A stretch of 37,057 nt of DNA from a virus, in the IMG/VR virus record IMGVR_UViG_3300030943_000085, positions 1 through 37,057 of that record. One strand, written 5' to 3'. Numbering within the stretch: position 1 is the first letter of the stretch; each line of letters begins with the position of its first letter. The notes beneath the pieces are model-generated. The model worked only from the letters and a program-made list of their open reading frames with translations, did not search any database and was not told the DNA's origin. A program made the position numbers and the translations under genes. Below are positions 30,132 through 37,057 of the stretch, one piece after another.

Positions 30132-30317
30132 ATGAAACTATCTATATTCGATTTTATCAGATTAAGATACTACACTGAAGTATTCAAAACTATGTATTTT
30201 TTGGATGATCATATAACCTATAAACCGGCGCAAGAAATGCATCAGTATTGGTTAGAGTATTATCGTAATAAAATATCATTTCTGTTAGAAAAACAAAACA
30301 ATAAAATGTTTAAATAG
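30132..30317 (+). CDS. Hypothetical small late protein
   Basis: The 61-residue protein has aromatic- and Tyr-rich helices (F-I-R-L-R-Y-Y-T-E-V-F-K) and is not recognised. It begins one base after the terminase small subunit stop and ends shortly before the large subunit. It may be a terminase accessory factor. Confidence 0.5.
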   Translation: MKLSIFDFIRLRYYTEVFKTMYFLDDHITYKPAQEMHQYWLEYYRNKISFLLEKQNNKMFK

Positions 30318-30325
30318 CATTTAAA
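30309..30325. repeat. Paired TTTAAA box before large terminase
   Basis: TTTAAA at 30309-30314 and 30320-30325, 11 bp apart, the second reaching the A of the ATG. It is an exact consensus copy, TTTAAATAGCATTTAAAT. Confidence 0.75.
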
Positions 30326-31863
30326 TGGCAACAAAAAGAGTTCAGGACAAACTATTAGCCGAACAATACCTCGCAAAGCTTGACATTACAAGCAAGTCGA
30401 ACGATGTAAACCCATTCGAGACTAAAGCAGAACAACAGGCACGAAAAAAGCGGGCAATACTGGATGTTGTCTACATGGTTGAGACATATTTACCACACTA
30501 CGCCACTGCCGAATGTGCCGAGTTTCAAAAAATGGCAGCCAATGAAGTAGCCTACGATGATCTGATTATAATGTTCATAGAATGGTTTCGTGGAGCTGCT
30601 AAATCTGTTTGGTGCGATGTCATCATTCCATTGTGGTTGTGGATGCGTGGTGAGGATGTTTTTCTTTGCCTAATGTCCGATTCTGTTGAGCGCGCTCAGG
30701 AACTATTAGCCGATATACAAGCCGAGTTGGAAGGTAACCAGTTACTCATTCACGATTTTGGAGCGCAAAAGCGTGAGGGTTCGTGGGAGTTCGGAAATTT
30801 CAATACCTTAGACCAACGTTTTATTGGCAAGGCTTTCGGTATAAAAAAGAAAGTGCGTGGTGTACGTATCAAACACCGTCGCCCCAACCTATGGGTTATT
30901 GATGATTTGGAAACACCTGATACAATCGGTAACCCCAAACGCATGCGTAAACAGGCCGAACAAATTGAGCGCGACATCCTGCCAACCATGACCGGAAACA
31001 AACGCCGGTTACTGTATGCCAACAATAAGTTTGCAAGGGTTATGACCCAAACCATACTGCAGGAAAAACACCCAGACTGGAAAGTAAACCAGGTGAAAGC
31101 ATACAACAAAGTAACCTATGAACCTACATGGCCTGCCATGTACACACCGGAGTATTATATGATTCAGGAAAAAAATATGGGTATTCCTGCAGCCTATTCC
31201 GAGTATTTACACGAATCAATTTTACAGGGTAAGGTATTTAGCGAAAAACAAATACAGTGGGGTAAAATGCCCGAACTGAATGAGTTTAAAATGATCATTG
31301 TTCATTGGGATATCGCTTATACCGACAATGACACATCAGACTACAATGCTTGCAAGGCATGGGGTTTATCAACTGATAATAACTTTTGGCTGATTGACTG
31401 CTATGTCAAACAATCAAAAATGAAACAGGCAGTAGCATGGATGTGCCAGTTTAAAAAACAACTTCCTGATGGTACGAATGTAATTTTCCAATATGAATCA
31501 CAGTTCTGGAACGGTGAGGTACAACGCGCCATTGATGAGGTAGAATGGGAATATGGTATTTACCTTAACCTTATGAAAGTAATGGTTGCTAAGGTAAACA
31601 AGCTCATGCGTATGATTACCAAACAACCATACTACCAAAATGGACGTATTTATTATAGCGACAAGTTGAAAAGCCATTCAGATACTCAGGTTGGGATAAT
31701 GCAGCTTTGCGCAGTCGAAGAAGGTAGTACCGAACACGATGATAGTCCTGATGCTGATACTGAAGCTTTGGAAGCTCTCGAAAAATACTCTACGCCAACC
31801 AGGCGTGAAACAGATCAATCATGGAGCACAGGTAAAATGACAGTCACTTACAACATCAGATAA
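30325..31863 (+). CDS. Terminase large subunit (Mu gp28-like)
   Basis: The 512-residue protein is the packaging motor. The ATPase half has a terminase-type Walker A, W-F-R-G-A-A-K-S (residues 87-94), and Walker B with Asp193-Asp194 in L-W-V-I-D-D. The nuclease half begins near residue 320 with I-I-V-H-W-D (Asp329), the first RNase H-like metal ligand. The length is usual for Mu-like phages. Confidence 0.85.
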   Translation: MATKRVQDKLLAEQYLAKLDITSKSNDVNPFETKAEQQARKKRAILDVVYMVETYLPHYATAECAEFQKMAANEVAYDDLIIMFIEWFRGAAKSVWCDVIIPLWLWMRGEDVFLCLMSDSVERAQELLADIQAELEGNQLLIHDFGAQKREGSWEFGNFNTLDQRFIGKAFGIKKKVRGVRIKHRRPNLWVIDDLETPDTIGNPKRMRKQAEQIERDILPTMTGNKRRLLYANNKFARVMTQTILQEKHPDWKVNQVKAYNKVTYEPTWPAMYTPEYYMIQEKNMGIPAAYSEYLHESILQGKVFSEKQIQWGKMPELNEFKMIIVHWDIAYTDNDTSDYNACKAWGLSTDNNFWLIDCYVKQSKMKQAVAWMCQFKKQLPDGTNVIFQYESQFWNGEVQRAIDEVEWEYGIYLNLMKVMVAKVNKLMRMITKQPYYQNGRIYYSDKLKSHSDTQVGIMQLCAVEEGSTEHDDSPDADTEALEALEKYSTPTRRETDQSWSTGKMTVTYNIR

Positions 31864-31867
31864 CTAT

Positions 31868-32296
31868 ATGAAATACATTGATGAAACTGACCTTGCATCG
31901 GTCATACAAGAACGCTTCTTAGATGAAAGCACTGCCAACATTGCAGGCAATACAAATATATTGGATAATATCGAATCAAAGGCCATTGAGTATGTTATCT
32001 CATACATTACCGGCAGATATAAAACTAACCTGATATTTGCAGAAACAATACCACTGGCCAGCGGAATATTAAAGCAAATCATTGCTCAGATAGTCGTTTA
32101 TCGTGCCGTAAAACGCAACGCAGCACGCAAAGTCCCCGAAGACTATGTAACACTTATGTCCGATGCCACAAAACAGTTGGAACGCATTCAATCCGGTGCA
32201 ATGTCATTGGTAGGCATGCCACTTCAAACCGATGATTCAGGTAACACAACACCGGTTCTTTTCGGCAACACAACTAATAGTAGTAACTTCATTTAA
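31868..32296 (+). CDS. Phage gp36-like head completion protein (DUF1320)
   Basis: The 142-residue protein starts with Y-I-D-E-T-D-L and continues with S-K-A-I-E-Y-V-I-S-Y-I-T-G-R-Y, the standard pattern of DUF1320/gp36 proteins that form head-tail connectors in Mu-like phages. It follows the large terminase by 4 bases and precedes the portal gene. Confidence 0.72.
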   Translation: MKYIDETDLASVIQERFLDESTANIAGNTNILDNIESKAIEYVISYITGRYKTNLIFAETIPLASGILKQIIAQIVVYRAVKRNAARKVPEDYVTLMSDATKQLERIQSGAMSLVGMPLQTDDSGNTTPVLFGNTTNSSNFI

Positions 32297-32308
32297 ATAG
32301 CATTTAAA
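32292..32308. repeat. Paired TTTAAA box before portal gene
   Basis: TTTAAA at 32292-32297 and 32303-32308, 11 bp apart, in the gap between the gp36-like and portal genes, five bases before the ATG. Confidence 0.7.
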
Positions 32309-32312
32309 CACT

Positions 32313-34871
32313 ATGGCTAAGTATTTAGACAAAATAATTAACGCAACAGTAGAAGCCGTTTTAAGCAAAGCAAATAACGGAACTATTTTCAGTGAGTACT
32401 ACAAGCGTACCGAAGCTGCAAGTAAAATAGACTGGACAAAACTGCCAACACATTTCATTTCTAAAACAATAGATGACTGGGCTATGTCAATTATGCAGGC
32501 TACAGACACCTATGACCCACGCCGTGGAATGTTGATGCGCTTCAATAATTCTATGAAGCTTGACCTTCACCTAATGTCATGTATCGACAACCGTATATAT
32601 CCAATTCAATGTGCACCATATAAATTCGTTGATAAGTCTAAAACCGAAAACGAAGATGCGCATGCACTTTTTGAACGTCCCTGGTATATTGACATAATCA
32701 GAATGATGTGTATGCATATTTACGATGGAACAAAGCTTATCGAAATGATTGAGTTGAACGATAAAGGTGAGTTAAGCTGCGTAACAGAAATACCTCAGTC
32801 AAATTTTCTACCAATCAAAGGACTTGTTATAAAGGAAGAATATGACACTACCGGTGTGAGTTACAAAACTGGCGTATATGCTAACTATTACGTGCAGATT
32901 GGAAACGATTATACACTAGGCATGTTGAGCGAACTAGCCATGATAGTCCTGGCCAAGAAACTCGGTTTAGGTTCGTGGATGTCATACATTGAAAAATATG
33001 GAGTACCTCCTATATTTGCAATTACCGACCGTCAGGACGATGCCAGGGCACAAGAACTTTTTAAAATGCTTCAGGCATTTCGTTCAAATCATTTTGCCAT
33101 ACTTAAAGGCAATGAGAAAATTGAAATACCGGATGGCAACAATGCCGATGGTTACCAATCATTCAGTAGTTTAAACACGCATGCCAACAGTGAATTGAGC
33201 AAACGCATTCTTGGAGGTACAGGAATGACCGATGAGAAAAGTTTTGTGGGTGCAGCCGAAATACATGAACGTCTATTGAAATATAGAATTCAAGTAGACA
33301 AGTTGATTATAAAGTTCTACCTGAATGAAGAAATTATACCTCGTTTAGTTAAGTTGAGTTCTGTATATGCACCATTAGCTAACCTAACATTTGACTGGGA
33401 TGATACTGAGAGTCTTACATTAGCACAGAAAATTACAGCCGTTAAAGACCTTGCACCTTACTTCAAGTTTGACCCTGAAAAGTTAGCTAAACTTACAGGT
33501 CTACCAATCACTGATGTAAGAGATATTTTATCCAGTGTAACTCCACCACCTGTAAACGACCCTCAAAAAAAAAAGCCTAATGCGTCCGTAGCGGGCGCAA
33601 ATTCTTTAGATTTCCCCTTTGCTAAAGGGGAATACCCGAAGGGGAAGGGGTTTATTTACATTCATGCAGCCACCTGGGATGCTGCTACCGAACGTCTGGC
33701 CACACAGCTTTATAACGGTGAAATAAAACCGTCAGACTTAGACAAAGACTTAGTGCTAAAGAATTATTCAGCACTAAGTAAGTCAGCTGAAGCTGCATGG
33801 GGAAACGGTTACTATACCGATGACAAAACCCGCCAGTTCCGTGAGAACTTGTTACAGTTCTCAGGTGCAAAAGCAAACGACTTAATGACTCGACTGGATG
33901 ATTTACGTGCCAACAGCAAGGACAAAGAATCATTCATTACAGATGCTAAGAAATTGGTTGCATTGCACAATGAAACCTATCTCAACGTTGAGCAAAAGTT
34001 TGCGGCAAACTCAGCCAGTACTGCTAAAGACTTCGAACAGTTTGTGAAAGATGTTGATATTTATCCATGCCTTACTAATCGCACAATGGGCGATGGTAAC
34101 GTTCGCGATACGCACGCAGAAAACGAAGGCGTTACTAAACCTGTAGCTGAATGGATTGAAACTCCACCTTATGACCCCGGATGTCGCTGTTGGTTAGAAC
34201 AATCAACTGACGAACCTACAAAAAACGGATTGGTGAACCTGGACTCTAAGTGGGCAAACAATCCGTATACTTCAGGTTGCATTTTTACGGACAAACACAG
34301 TTACTTTGAAAGCATACCTGAAAATACATATCCCGAAGTAATGGGCAATGCTGAAATGATGAAACAATATGTTCCATACAACGAAGTAATTGACACAGAT
34401 AATGGAAACAAAGTATTGGTAAACGATTTTGTTGACCAATTCGACCTGAGCAGTAACATTATTGCAGCAAAGAAAGTGGCTGATGAGCTAAATACTGATA
34501 TCTATATACGTCATCATATTGAAAGTGGCTTTGTTACCGGCGTAAAAAATCCGGAGTTAGGAATTGGTACACCCAACAAATTAGGTGATTTAAAGACATT
34601 TATTGACCTAAAGAACTCATTATCCAGGTTTATAACCAATAGATTAAGCGCATGTGATGATCAGTTGTGTAAATACGCTATTTTAGACGTTACAGCATAC
34701 AATAAACCGGACTTAGATGTTATACTTAAACGGCGTTTATGTGGTGAATTAACTGATAAAATGAACCAAAACATCACTGATGTGATAATAATTAAGGGGA
34801 ATAAAGTAAGTAAAATCACCCGAAAACAAGTTCAAAAACGTGATTTTACAAGCTTCTTGAAAGGTCTGTAA
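32313..34871 (+). CDS. Portal (DUF935), gpF-like head protein and nuclease-toxin fusion
   Basis: One 852-residue chain replaces two or three genes of Mu. Residues 1 to about 430 are portal of the DUF935/gp29 family (D-P-R-R-G-M-L-M-R-F near 67, L-G-G-T-G-M-T near 303). Residues about 440-640 match gpF/SPP1 gp7 minor head proteins, with G-N-V-R-D-T-H-A-E-N-E-G and Y-D-P-G-C-R-C-W-L. Residues about 690-852 resemble phage toxin nucleases of the PBECR/colicin-E5-like group (I-E-S-G-F-V-T-G-V-K-N-P, then A-I-L-D-V). A G-rich repeat element encodes the joint near residues 434-446. Confidence 0.78.
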   Translation: MAKYLDKIINATVEAVLSKANNGTIFSEYYKRTEAASKIDWTKLPTHFISKTIDDWAMSIMQATDTYDPRRGMLMRFNNSMKLDLHLMSCIDNRIYPIQCAPYKFVDKSKTENEDAHALFERPWYIDIIRMMCMHIYDGTKLIEMIELNDKGELSCVTEIPQSNFLPIKGLVIKEEYDTTGVSYKTGVYANYYVQIGNDYTLGMLSELAMIVLAKKLGLGSWMSYIEKYGVPPIFAITDRQDDARAQELFKMLQAFRSNHFAILKGNEKIEIPDGNNADGYQSFSSLNTHANSELSKRILGGTGMTDEKSFVGAAEIHERLLKYRIQVDKLIIKFYLNEEIIPRLVKLSSVYAPLANLTFDWDDTESLTLAQKITAVKDLAPYFKFDPEKLAKLTGLPITDVRDILSSVTPPPVNDPQKKKPNASVAGANSLDFPFAKGEYPKGKGFIYIHAATWDAATERLATQLYNGEIKPSDLDKDLVLKNYSALSKSAEAAWGNGYYTDDKTRQFRENLLQFSGAKANDLMTRLDDLRANSKDKESFITDAKKLVALHNETYLNVEQKFAANSASTAKDFEQFVKDVDIYPCLTNRTMGDGNVRDTHAENEGVTKPVAEWIETPPYDPGCRCWLEQSTDEPTKNGLVNLDSKWANNPYTSGCIFTDKHSYFESIPENTYPEVMGNAEMMKQYVPYNEVIDTDNGNKVLVNDFVDQFDLSSNIIAAKKVADELNTDIYIRHHIESGFVTGVKNPELGIGTPNKLGDLKTFIDLKNSLSRFITNRLSACDDQLCKYAILDVTAYNKPDLDVILKRRLCGELTDKMNQNITDVIIIKGNKVSKITRKQVQKRDFTSFLKGL
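33608..33652. repeat. G-rich repeat element within coding sequence
   Basis: TTTCCCCTTTGCTAAAGGGG, then ACCCGAAGGGG and AAGGGGTTTA. The architecture is like the intergenic elements near 19.4 and 20.3 kb. It is read through in frame (F-P-F-A-K-G-E-Y-P-K-G-K-G-F) between the portal and gpF parts of the fusion. Confidence 0.65.
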
Positions 34872-34874
34872 ATC

Positions 34875-34912
34875 AAAACAGGCTATAAACCGAAGTCTAT
34901 AACCTGTTTTTT
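34875..34912 (+). terminator. Terminator after the portal fusion gene
   Basis: AAACAGG with an inner TATA/TATA pairs with CCTGTTT and is followed by TTTT, 15 bases after the stop. A second stem GCACTTC/GAAGTGC follows at about 34914-34940. Part of the rightward transcript may stop here. Confidence 0.7.
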
Positions 34913-34959
34913 GGCACTTCGCAGCCGTAGCTTAGAAGTGCTGCAAATATAATACATTT

Positions 34960-35550
34960 ATGGATAATAAATACAAAATACCGGATTTTTCTTCAATGGG
35001 TAAAGATTTACTCAAAGATGCTGCACGGTATGCGGGTTCTGAATCGGTCAAGTTCTTTAAAAAAAGCTTTGTAAAGGAAGGTTTCACCGATACATCATTT
35101 GTACCTTGGAAAAAGACTACCAATCCAATGGCCGGTAAACGTACCATGTATAAATCAGGTACATTGATGCAATCTATCCGTAAAACTGAAGGTACAATTA
35201 GACGTATAGTGGTTGAATCAAAAACTGACTATTCAGAAATACAAAACAATGGTGGAACTATTACCGTAACTCCACAAATGAAAAAGTTCTTTTGGGCAAA
35301 ATTCTACGAATTTAGTGGAAAGATTAAGCTAAGTAAAGAAGGCACATCAGCATCATTTAGAAATAAAGGAAATAAAGAAATCAGCCAAAAAGCAATGTTT
35401 TTTCGGCGAATGGCAATGATGAAAGTCGGTTCAAAAATCAAAATACCAAAACGCCAGTTCATGGGTGACAGTAAAGTAATGATGACCGGCTTCGATTCCT
35501 GGTGGAAAGGTCAGTTAGAAGTATCATTTAAACAGCATTTAAATAAGTAA
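34960..35550 (+). CDS. Phage virion morphogenesis protein (gpG-like)
   Basis: The 196-residue basic protein resembles the virion morphogenesis family (Mu gpG, gp31). It has F-V-P-W-K-K-T-T, G-T-L-M-Q-S-I-R-K-T and Y-S-E-I-Q-N-N-G-G near the middle, and a C-terminal R-Q-F-M-G-D-S. It is thought to act in head-tail joining. A paired TTTAAA box overlaps its last codons (35527-35543). Confidence 0.68.
   Translation: MDNKYKIPDFSSMGKDLLKDAARYAGSESVKFFKKSFVKEGFTDTSFVPWKKTTNPMAGKRTMYKSGTLMQSIRKTEGTIRRIVVESKTDYSEIQNNGGTITVTPQMKKFFWAKFYEFSGKIKLSKEGTSASFRNKGNKEISQKAMFFRRMAMMKVGSKIKIPKRQFMGDSKVMMTGFDSWWKGQLEVSFKQHLNK
35527..35543. repeat. Paired TTTAAA box at gene end
   Basis: TTTAAA at 35527-35532 and 35538-35543, 11 bp apart, over the last codons of the gpG-like gene and 12 bases before the next ATG. 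It matches the consensus except for one base. Confidence 0.7.
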
Positions 35551-35554
35551 TAAT

Positions 35555-36100
35555 ATGGAATACTGGAGCGATTTATATTTAGAGTTAAGTCAGAAAATAA
35601 CTGACAATCTTCCCGGAATTGAATGGTGCGACCTTTGGCACGAACAAGTAAATTACCTTACTGCAGAATTACCGTTTCCAACACCGGCTGTATTTATTGC
35701 TTTCAACCTGTTGAATGCAGATGACAAAGGTATGAAAGGCCAGTTATGCAATACGCAAATAGACTTCTATTTGTTTTACGAAACATTCTCAGATACTTAT
35801 GCAGGTTCAATCAATAGAGATTCAGCAATAAACTACCTGAAGCAACTCACCGAGATACACAAACTATTCCACGCCACTTCCGGTGATAATTATTTCGAGA
35901 TGCGACGTGTTGACATGAAGCGTGAAGATAGTGGCGATGCCGGGAACTTGTATCGTATATCATTCCAGTGCATAGTTGATGATATGTCTGCAACGCATGA
36001 CTTCAATGAAGAAACTGTAACAGATATCAGTATCATTCGAGAAAGCACACCGGGTCAAGTTGAAGATGCTAATCCATCTTTCAGAATAGAACTACAATAA
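35555..36100 (+). CDS. Hypothetical head-tail completion protein
   Basis: The 181-residue acidic protein begins Y-W-S-D-L-Y-L-E-L-S-Q-K-I and has F-P-T-P-A-V-F-I-A-F and Q-I-D-F-Y-L-F-Y-E segments, a mix found in tail terminator-type proteins. It is the last gene of the rightward late operon and follows the gpG-like gene, so a terminator role is favoured but not proven. Confidence 0.6.
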   Translation: MEYWSDLYLELSQKITDNLPGIEWCDLWHEQVNYLTAELPFPTPAVFIAFNLLNADDKGMKGQLCNTQIDFYLFYETFSDTYAGSINRDSAINYLKQLTEIHKLFHATSGDNYFEMRRVDMKREDSGDAGNLYRISFQCIVDDMSATHDFNEETVTDISIIRESTPGQVEDANPSFRIELQ

Positions 36101-36102
36101 AC

Positions 36103-36138
36103 AATAACGGATATACAACTCAATGTATATCCGTTATT
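36103..36138. terminator. Bidirectional terminator
   Basis: AATAACGGATATAC (36103-36116), 8-base loop, GTATATCCGTTATT (36125-36138): a perfect 14-bp stem between convergent genes, with a T/A-rich flank on both sides. It ends the rightward late operon and the small leftward pair. Confidence 0.8.
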
Positions 36139-36142
36139 TATA

Positions 36143-36331
36143 TTATCTATATCCTAACCAATCAATTGCAGTACTTAGTGATATTGCACGTTCTGAAGAC
36201 AACTTAAGTACATTAATAGTTCTATCGAATGACTTACAGACCTCATATACTTTAATTATATCTTTCATTTCAAATGCGCATGATGTATCAATTGCTTTTA
36301 AAACATTTTTCTGCAATAAATCAAGTTCCAT
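36143..36331 (-). CDS. Hypothetical small right-end protein
   Basis: The 62-residue helical protein is not recognised. It is the second gene of a leftward pair with the next protein (3 bases apart) and has an acidic N-terminus followed by S-E-R-A-I-S-L-S-T-A-I-D-W-L. It may be a regulator partner. Confidence 0.5.
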   Translation of the reverse strand: MELDLLQKNVLKAIDTSCAFEMKDIIKVYEVCKSFDRTINVLKLSSERAISLSTAIDWLGYR

Positions 36332-36334
36332 ATA

Positions 36335-36544
36335 TTATTTCTTTTCATTAAGTTTCTGATAATATTCATTATTTCCTTTATGGTAGAATATGCGTGAGTA
36401 AATATACTTAGGGTCAAGAAAGAAGTGATTCTCAGACAAATCATCAAGAACATCGTCTATACGCTTACGTTTCACGTCATATTGTTCGTGGAATTTCTCC
36501 ACGATTTTACGGTCACGCAGTTGTATAAGTTCTTTCTGTCTCAT
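36335..36544 (-). CDS. Small helical DNA-binding-like protein
   Basis: The 69-residue protein is strongly charged: M-R-Q-K-E-L-I-Q-L-R-D-R-K-I-V, then K-R-I-D-D-V-L-D-D-L-S-E, and a final F-L-D-P-K-Y-I-Y-S-R-I segment that could be a recognition helix. Small proteins of this kind are found in Bacteroidetes Mu-like prophages beside an end. A regulatory or transposition-accessory role is likely but unproven. Confidence 0.55.
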   Translation of the reverse strand: MRQKELIQLRDRKIVEKFHEQYDVKRKRIDDVLDDLSENHFFLDPKYIYSRIFYHKGNNEYYQKLNEKK

Positions 36545-36610
36545 AGTTGTAAATTACAACACAAAGTAACAAAGAAATATTTATCTAAAAAACACTTATA
36601 TCAAACAAAA

Positions 36611-36646
36611 ATTGTAACCTTTTTTGTAACCTTTATTGTAACCTTT
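36611..36646. repeat. Three tandem 12-bp repeats
   Basis: ATTGTAACCTTT, TTTGTAACCTTT, ATTGTAACCTTT in direct succession, identical except for the first base of the middle unit. They lie outboard of the last right-end gene and are candidate right-end transposase sites or operators of the leftward pair. Confidence 0.75.
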
Positions 36647-36674
36647 GGTATGTTTTCATACATTTATTCAACAA

Positions 36675-36707
36675 AAAGGCGGTCGTATATTTAATTACGC
36701 CGCCTTT
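36675..36707. terminator. Terminator-like hairpin at right end
   Basis: AAAGGCGG-CGT pairs with ACG-CCGCCTTT (36675-36686 with 36697-36707), with A- and T-rich flanks. It could belong to a host gene or insulate the prophage. Confidence 0.65.
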
Positions 36708-36917
36708 ATTGTACTTAAACCTATCATCTATTAAACCAAAACGTTACCTTTGCATACAGTTCATTTAAATATACTGCAATAAATTAAATATAAATTCAAT
36801 CTATATTAAGTCTGAATCACGATTTGAAGAAGCACATAATTTTGTTTTTCGTATTTATTCATTTGTATATCAATCAATTAAAAAACTTTCGGCGCGCGTT
36901 CGTTCTTTCACGGTTCG

Positions 36918-37057
36918 TTGTGCCCCTCTCATTCTCCCGCCAAAATCCAAAACTTCAAACCACAACAGACCTACACAACATTCACAATGCCTGAGTTTTT
37001 GTCGGAAGCCGAACAAATAATTCATTTGATGCGCGAGTTAACGCCCTACGAACTCAG
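36918..37057 (+). CDS. yaaA: Partial host yaaA-like gene (peroxide stress protein), 5' end
   Basis: The frame open at the window edge reads S-P-A-K-I-Q-N-F-K-P, then M-P-E-F-L-S-E-A-E-Q-I-I-H-L-M-R-E-L-T-P-Y-E-L. That matches the N-terminal region of the YaaA/DUF328 family, including S-P-A-K near the start and P-x-F-L-x-E-A-E. YaaA limits iron-linked oxidative damage. No ATG lies at the expected place; a TTG at 36918 would give the usual five residues before S-P-A-K, but they (C-P-S-H) are not the usual hydrophobic strand. The gene is cut by the window end, and its true start is uncertain. Confidence 0.6.
   Translation, partial: MCPSHSPAKIQNFKPQQTYTTFTMPEFLSEAEQIIHLMRELTPYEL

Larger units (their letters stand above)
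36545..36917. other. Right-end noncoding region
   Basis: About 370 bases without a credible gene. They contain three tandem 12-bp repeats (36611-36646), a terminator-like hairpin (36675-36707), and a TAnnTTTG-like box TACCTTTG at 36746-36753. They also contain the palindrome AATCACGATT (36816-36825), whose CACGATT resembles the inverted left-end core. The phage/host border probably lies in this interval. A GC-rich patch with GGCGCGCG near 36892 differs in composition from the AT-rich flank. Confidence 0.5.

Noticed and set aside
36335-36544. Mor/C-type late activator
   Set aside because: It is small, charged and suitably placed, but the Mor domain pattern is not evident, so only a general DNA-binding role is suggested.
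36611-36646. CRISPR or phage origin iterons
   Set aside because: Only three 12-bp units with no spacers; nothing indicates an origin initiator gene, and a Mu-like phage replicates by transposition.

Overview
The window holds an essentially complete Mu-like transposable prophage of a Bacteroidetes host (most likely order Bacteroidales), plus a short piece of host DNA at the right edge. The phage type is shown by a DDE transposase of the MuA class, a MuB-like AAA+ ATPase, a GemA/gp16-like protein, a DUF3164 protein, a gp36-like (DUF1320) protein, a gp29-like portal joined to a gpF-like head protein, and a contractile tail (sheath, tube, tape measure, J-like baseplate protein). The Bacteroidetes assignment rests on moderately AT-rich DNA, promoters of the TTTG / TAnnTTTG type, start codons mostly without Shine-Dalgarno sequences, and the protein families.

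Layout. 1-194: left-end region with direct repeats. 195-890 (minus): cleavable S24-type repressor. 1004-11228 (plus): early operon with a Ner-like regulator, a RecA-fold ATPase, transposase, an adenine-methylase-like protein, the MuB-like ATPase, many small accessory proteins, DUF3164, GemA, and an antirepressor-like gene behind an elaborate leader. 11230-12160: an accessory patch with a membrane-protein gene, a decapitated Dam-type methylase and a structured RNA locus. 12158-29389 (minus): tail fibres, baseplate, lysis genes, tape measure, frameshifted tail chaperone, tube, sheath, capsid and protease/scaffold. 29390-29575: divergent late promoter region with 21-bp iterons. 29576-36100 (plus): small and large terminase, gp36-like protein, the portal/gpF/nuclease fusion, and two head-tail completion proteins. 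36143-36544 (minus): two small proteins. 36545-37057: right-end repeats and the 5' part of a host yaaA-like gene.

How it works together. The repressor and the Ner-like protein face each other across the early promoter (914-945). Transposase and MuB-like ATPase drive replicative transposition. Two late transcription units diverge from 29.4-29.6 kb: rightward for packaging and portal, leftward for capsid, tail and lysis. Splitting the virion genes over both strands differs from Mu itself.

The most notable observations are: (1) a dispersed motif, two TTTAAA boxes exactly 11 bp apart, seen about ten times and usually just upstream of a start codon; (2) an antirepressor leader containing a 27-codon ORF, a long-range terminator-like hairpin and a helix able to hide the start codon; (3) an endolysin that appears split into a catalytic half and a separately secreted C-terminal half; (4) a portal-gpF-toxin fusion whose joint carries a G-rich repeat element; (5) a -1 frameshift heptamer in a tail chaperone gene that also encodes a signal peptide; (6) a structured RNA locus beside a broken methylase gene.
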